Below are positions 5,336 to 7,621 of a stretch of DNA of 7,621 nt, piece after piece. The position numbers and the translations under genes were made by a program. Positions within the stretch are counted from its first letter, which is position 1. The number at the start of each line of letters is the position of its first letter. The notes under the pieces are model-generated. The model ran no database searches. It saw nothing but the letters and a program-made list of their open reading frames with translations, and was not told the DNA's origin. Origin of the DNA: an uncultured Bacteroidota bacterium (lineage in GTDB: Bacteria > Bacteroidota > Bacteroidia > Bacteroidales > P3); the NCBI GenBank assembly GCA_900546465.1, contig URCX01000099.1, forward strand, positions 1 through 7,621, written 5' to 3'.

Positions 5336-5362
5336 CTTTCGGCATTCACGAAACGCCGAAAG
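5336..5362. repeat. Second hairpin and AAACGCC repeat cluster beside the thiamine terminator
   Basis: An 8-bp perfect inverted repeat, CTTTCGGC (5336-5343) and GCCGAAAG (5355-5362), has an 11-base loop. AAACGCC occurs three times in direct orientation, at 5329, 5351 and 5372. The longer 12-base unit AAACGCCCTTTC occurs at 5329-5340 and 5372-5383, with its complement at 5392-5403 inside the terminator. On the plus strand the hairpin is directly followed by an A-run, and on the minus strand it comes just after the terminator T-run. Confidence 0.65.
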
Positions 5363-5405
5363 AAAAAATTCAAACGCCCTTTCATTTTACCGAAAGGGCG
5401 TTTGA
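5363..5405 (-). terminator. Rho-independent terminator of the thiamine operon
   Basis: A perfect 14-bp stem (arms 5370-5383 and 5392-5405) with an 8-base loop, GC-rich in the middle of the stem, is followed on the minus strand, after two A residues, by six T residues. It begins 37 bases after the stop codon of the thiF-like gene, so it very probably ends the thiC-thiH-thiF transcript. Confidence 0.88.
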
Positions 5406-5441
5406 GTAAGTGCCTGATTTCTTGTGTGTATCAGAATTGCT

Positions 5442-6158
5442 TTATTCTATCTCGAATATATTGAAATCATTTGTGCGAAGATCGAAGCAAAGGAGCTTGT
5501 CCAAAAGTGTATCCGGACTGTCGAGAAGGTATTTTATTGCTTCGTTGGTTGCCATGCAGGCTGTCATGGCAGGCAACACTCCCATGACCGCCTTGCTCGG
5601 GTTATTCCTACTTGCGAGTTGCTCTGCTTCGGGGTAAAGGCTGCGATAATTGCTTCTGCCTTTGCAGGGCGAGAACAAGGCAAGCTGTCCAGAGGTTTCG
5701 CTTATGGAACTGTACACAAAGGGCTTTTGTAACTTCATGCAACTGTCGTTTATAAGGTATCTGGCTTTGAAGTTGTCCGTTGCGTCCATAACTATGTCGT
5801 ATTCGGAAATGATTTCTTCGGCATTGTCTTCATCGAGAAAGCATTGGTAAGAACGGTATTCGCATTCGGAGTTCAGTTCTTTGAGGTTTTGTGCTGCCAT
5901 TACGGCTTTCGGCATATTCTCCTGACTTTCCCTATACAGCACCTGCCTTTGGAGATTGCTTATGCTTACCTTATCATTATCCACAAGCCCTATCCTGCCC
6001 ACACCTGCCGCAGCAAGGTAGAGAGAAATAATGGATCCCAATCCGCCTACACCCACAACAAGACAGGAGGAGCAAAGGAGGATTTCCTGCCCCCGCTCTC
6101 CGAAGTCCTGTAAAAGGATTTGCCTGTTGTATCTTGCCTTTTGCTTTTCGCTCAACAT
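5442..6158 (-). CDS. thiF: ThiF/MoeB/HesA-family adenylyltransferase, cysteine-poor at the usual sites
   Basis: A 238-residue cytosolic E1-like enzyme. Seen: an N-terminal RYNRQ (9-13), a nucleotide-binding GVGGLGS (36-42), LVDNDKVSISNLQRQ (58-72) with D60, N68 and R71, K84, and DATDN (125-129). These are the ATP-binding and adenylating residues of the family. By context it adenylates the C-terminal glycine of the sulfur carrier ThiS, so that it can be thiocarboxylated for thiazole synthesis. It is the last gene before the operon terminator, and its ATG shares one base with the thiH stop (TGATG). Oddity: the zinc C-x-x-C normally near residues 170-175 reads YRSLYP, with no cysteine, and the stretch 182-193 where E. 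coli ThiF has its catalytic cysteine contains none. An ancestral MoeB-like role cannot be excluded, but the operon favours ThiF. Confidence 0.88.
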   Translation of the reverse strand: MLSEKQKARYNRQILLQDFGERGQEILLCSSCLVVGVGGLGSIISLYLAAAGVGRIGLVDNDKVSISNLQRQVLYRESQENMPKAVMAAQNLKELNSECEYRSYQCFLDEDNAEEIISEYDIVMDATDNFKARYLINDSCMKLQKPFVYSSISETSGQLALFSPCKGRSNYRSLYPEAEQLASRNNPSKAVMGVLPAMTACMATNEAIKYLLDSPDTLLDKLLCFDLRTNDFNIFEIE

Positions 6159-7273
6159 CAGTTCAAGATTTTATCCCAATCCTTGAATATGACGTCATAG
6201 CCTTGGGAACGAACCATTTGTTCCATTTGTTCCACGCTTCTGTCGTCATTGATATGGAATTGCTCCAACTCCGTATTCGGGTGGGCATATCCGCCCGGAT
6301 CCGTCTTACTGCCGGCACTCATGGAGGTTACTCCGAGGCTCACAAAGTGATTTCGCATTTGCGGAGTCTCTCTTGTGGACATCGCAACCTCAACATCGTG
6401 ATCAAAAATACGGAATGCCCAAATGGTTTGTGCAAACTCTTTTTCGTTCATGTAGAAGTCGGCTTCGTAACCGCCTGCGGCAGGTCGCATTCTCGGGAAA
6501 GATACGGAGTATTTGGTCTTCCAATAATTCTTTGTCATGAAACGCAGGTGCATTGCGAGATAAACCATTTCCGTCCGCCATTCTTCCAAGCCTATCAAAG
6601 CACCCATGCCCACTCTGTGTATGCCTGCCTGTGCCAAACGCTCGGGAGTGCCGAGACGATAGGTGTAATTGCTTTTCATTCCCTTGGGGTGATAGTGCTT
6701 ATAACGCTTCTCGTTGAATGTCTCTTGATAAACATAGACGGAATTGGCTCCTGCCTTTATCAGACGTTCGTATTGTTCGACATGCATTGGAAAGACCTCA
6801 AGGTTTATGGTCGAGAAATAAGGACGACACAGTTCTATGGCGTGTTCTATGTATTCTACGCCGGCATGTCTCGGAAATTCGCCCGTCAATAGCAGCACAT
6901 TGTCATAACCCATGGACTTGATTACCTTGATTTCTTCCATAATCTGTTCGTCCGTAAGGGTTATTCGACCTATGTGATTGTTGTGATTGAAGCCGCAATA
7001 AATGCAATGATTGCTGCATTCGTTGGAAAGGTACATCGGAATATAGAATTGCATTACTTTTCCGAAACGTCTTTGAGTTATACTGCGGCTCATTTGTGCC
7101 ATTTGTTCGAGAAACTTCTCGGCAGCAGGGGAAATCAAGGCTTTGAAGTCCTCTATATCAAGTCTGTTCTTTGCCAAGGCTCTGATGGCATCGCTTTCCG
7201 TTTTGGAATAAATGCTTTCGGTTACCTCCTCCCAGCAAAGGTTCTTGATGGTATCATAAAATGTTTCTTTCAT
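6158..7273 (-). CDS. thiH: 2-iminoacetate synthase (tyrosine lyase) ThiH
   Basis: A 371-residue radical SAM enzyme, close to the usual length of about 375. It cleaves tyrosine to p-cresol and dehydroglycine (2-iminoacetate), which ThiG uses to build the thiazole of thiamine in anaerobic or facultative bacteria. Seen: the iron-sulfur signature C86-x3-C90-x2-C93 in NECSNHCIYCGF, LLLTGE (127-132) in the SAM-binding region, NLEVFPM (157-163), YQETF (182-186), FPRMRPAAG (259-267) and the C-terminal SMSAGSKTDPGGY (317-329). The frame is open further upstream to 7471, but that extension runs antiparallel in phase over thiC codons and is not coding. The ATG at 7273 gives the normal ThiH N-terminus and lies 38 bases after the thiC stop. 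It requires reducing conditions, which fits an anaerobe. Confidence 0.97.
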   Translation of the reverse strand: MKETFYDTIKNLCWEEVTESIYSKTESDAIRALAKNRLDIEDFKALISPAAEKFLEQMAQMSRSITQRRFGKVMQFYIPMYLSNECSNHCIYCGFNHNNHIGRITLTDEQIMEEIKVIKSMGYDNVLLLTGEFPRHAGVEYIEHAIELCRPYFSTINLEVFPMHVEQYERLIKAGANSVYVYQETFNEKRYKHYHPKGMKSNYTYRLGTPERLAQAGIHRVGMGALIGLEEWRTEMVYLAMHLRFMTKNYWKTKYSVSFPRMRPAAGGYEADFYMNEKEFAQTIWAFRIFDHDVEVAMSTRETPQMRNHFVSLGVTSMSAGSKTDPGGYAHPNTELEQFHINDDRSVEQMEQMVRSQGYDVIFKDWDKILN

Positions 7274-7311
7274 TTCGACTTTTGTTTTTCGATTCTTCCA
7301 TCGGGAAAGAC

Positions 7312-7621
7312 TTATTCTATCTTTCCCGCTCCTGAAACTTCTCTTGATATTCTCATGGCACAGAAATTGGGACCGCACATGGTACAGAAAGGAGTGCCGT
7401 GAACCTTTTCCGCTCCGTAATACTCTCTTGCCCTTTCGGGATCTATCGAGAGATTGAATTGATCGTTCCAACGGAACTCGAATCTTGCCTTGCTCAAAGC
7501 ATTGTCCCTCTCCATGGCAGAGGGGTGTCCCTTTGCAATATCTGCTGCATGGGCTGCAATCTTGTAAGCCATGATGCCGTTTCGTACATCTTCCTTATTA
7601 GGCAAGCCCAAATGCTCTTTC
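7312..7621 (-). CDS. thiC: Phosphomethylpyrimidine synthase ThiC, C-terminal part
   Basis: The last 103 or so codons are present and the 5' part lies beyond base 7621. Seen: EHLGLPNKEDVRNG at the window edge, KIAAHAADIAKGHP, ARFEFRWNDQFNLSIDP and the C-terminal cluster motif C-T-M-C-G-P-N-F-C (C-x2-C-x4-C) shortly before the end. These are diagnostic for ThiC, a radical SAM enzyme that rearranges 5-aminoimidazole ribotide to the hydroxymethylpyrimidine phosphate of thiamine. The three cysteines hold its 4Fe-4S cluster. thiH follows after 38 bases on the same strand. If there is a thiamine pyrophosphate riboswitch, it would lie upstream of the operon and outside this window. Confidence 0.97.
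   Translation of the reverse strand, partial: KEHLGLPNKEDVRNGIMAYKIAAHAADIAKGHPSAMERDNALSKARFEFRWNDQFNLSIDPERAREYYGAEKVHGTPFCTMCGPNFCAMRISREVSGAGKIE

Larger units (their letters stand above)
5042..5441. other. 400-base gap between the thiamine operon and the sigma gene
   Basis: This gap holds, from the thiamine side, the terminator at 5363-5405, a second hairpin at 5336-5362, the sigma gene promoter at 5178-5209 and the doubtful 45-codon ORF at 5081-5218. Between about 5219 and 5326 I see nothing beyond AT-rich sequence. Plus-strand frames here have no ribosome binding site and no recognisable protein. Confidence 0.7.

Noticed and set aside
6134..6892. A 252-codon plus-strand open frame opposite thiH
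   Set aside because: It lies wholly opposite convincing ThiH and ThiF coding sequence, has no recognisable domain and is explained by the codon composition of the other strand.
7274..7471. N-terminal extension of the thiH frame by 66 codons
   Set aside because: The extension runs over the thiC 3' coding region in another frame, is rich in R/K/S and resembles no ThiH; the ATG at 7273 gives the normal length.

Overview
The window comes from a member of the Bacteroidota, most likely order Bacteroidales and perhaps close to Porphyromonas. The evidence is a PorX-type response regulator of the type IX secretion system, a DAHP synthase fused to a C-terminal chorismate mutase, small Bacteroidetes-style lipoproteins, and two promoters of the -33 TTTG / -7 TAnnTTTG type used by the Bacteroidetes primary sigma factor. 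The genus assignment is inference. Every gene I can support lies on the minus strand, so the window reads biologically from 7621 down to 1.

From the right, the first block is the end of a thiamine operon: the 3' end of thiC, then thiH, then a thiF-like E1 enzyme. ThiC makes the pyrimidine half of thiamine. ThiH and ThiF supply dehydroglycine and adenylated ThiS for the thiazole half. thiH and thiF share one base in a TGATG junction. The operon closes with a strong Rho-independent terminator at 5363-5405, which sits in a cluster of short AAACGCC-type repeats.

The second block starts in a 400-base gap (5042-5441). This gap holds the terminator, a good Bacteroidetes promoter and a possible 45-codon ORF overlapping that promoter. 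Downstream come an ECF sigma factor, a structured leader with two inverted repeats, a 63-residue charged protein of unknown function, and a DAHP synthase/chorismate mutase that overlaps the small protein gene by 29 bases.

The third block has its own promoter (3048-3078) and looks cell-envelope and redox related. It holds an Ala/Glu/Lys-rich lipoprotein, two paralogous mini-lipoproteins that each keep four non-lipid cysteines at corresponding positions, and a membrane protein combining a MauE/DoxX-like module with a thioredoxin-like CKHC domain. The last gene, porX, runs off the left edge. It has a receiver domain and the beginning of a PglZ phosphatase domain.

The most interesting candidates are the mini-lipoprotein/redox-membrane-protein cassette, the closeness of an ECF sigma gene to porX (an ECF sigma factor, SigP, is known to work with PorX in Porphyromonas gingivalis), the structured leader in front of the 63-residue gene, and the ThiF-like enzyme without the usual cysteines.
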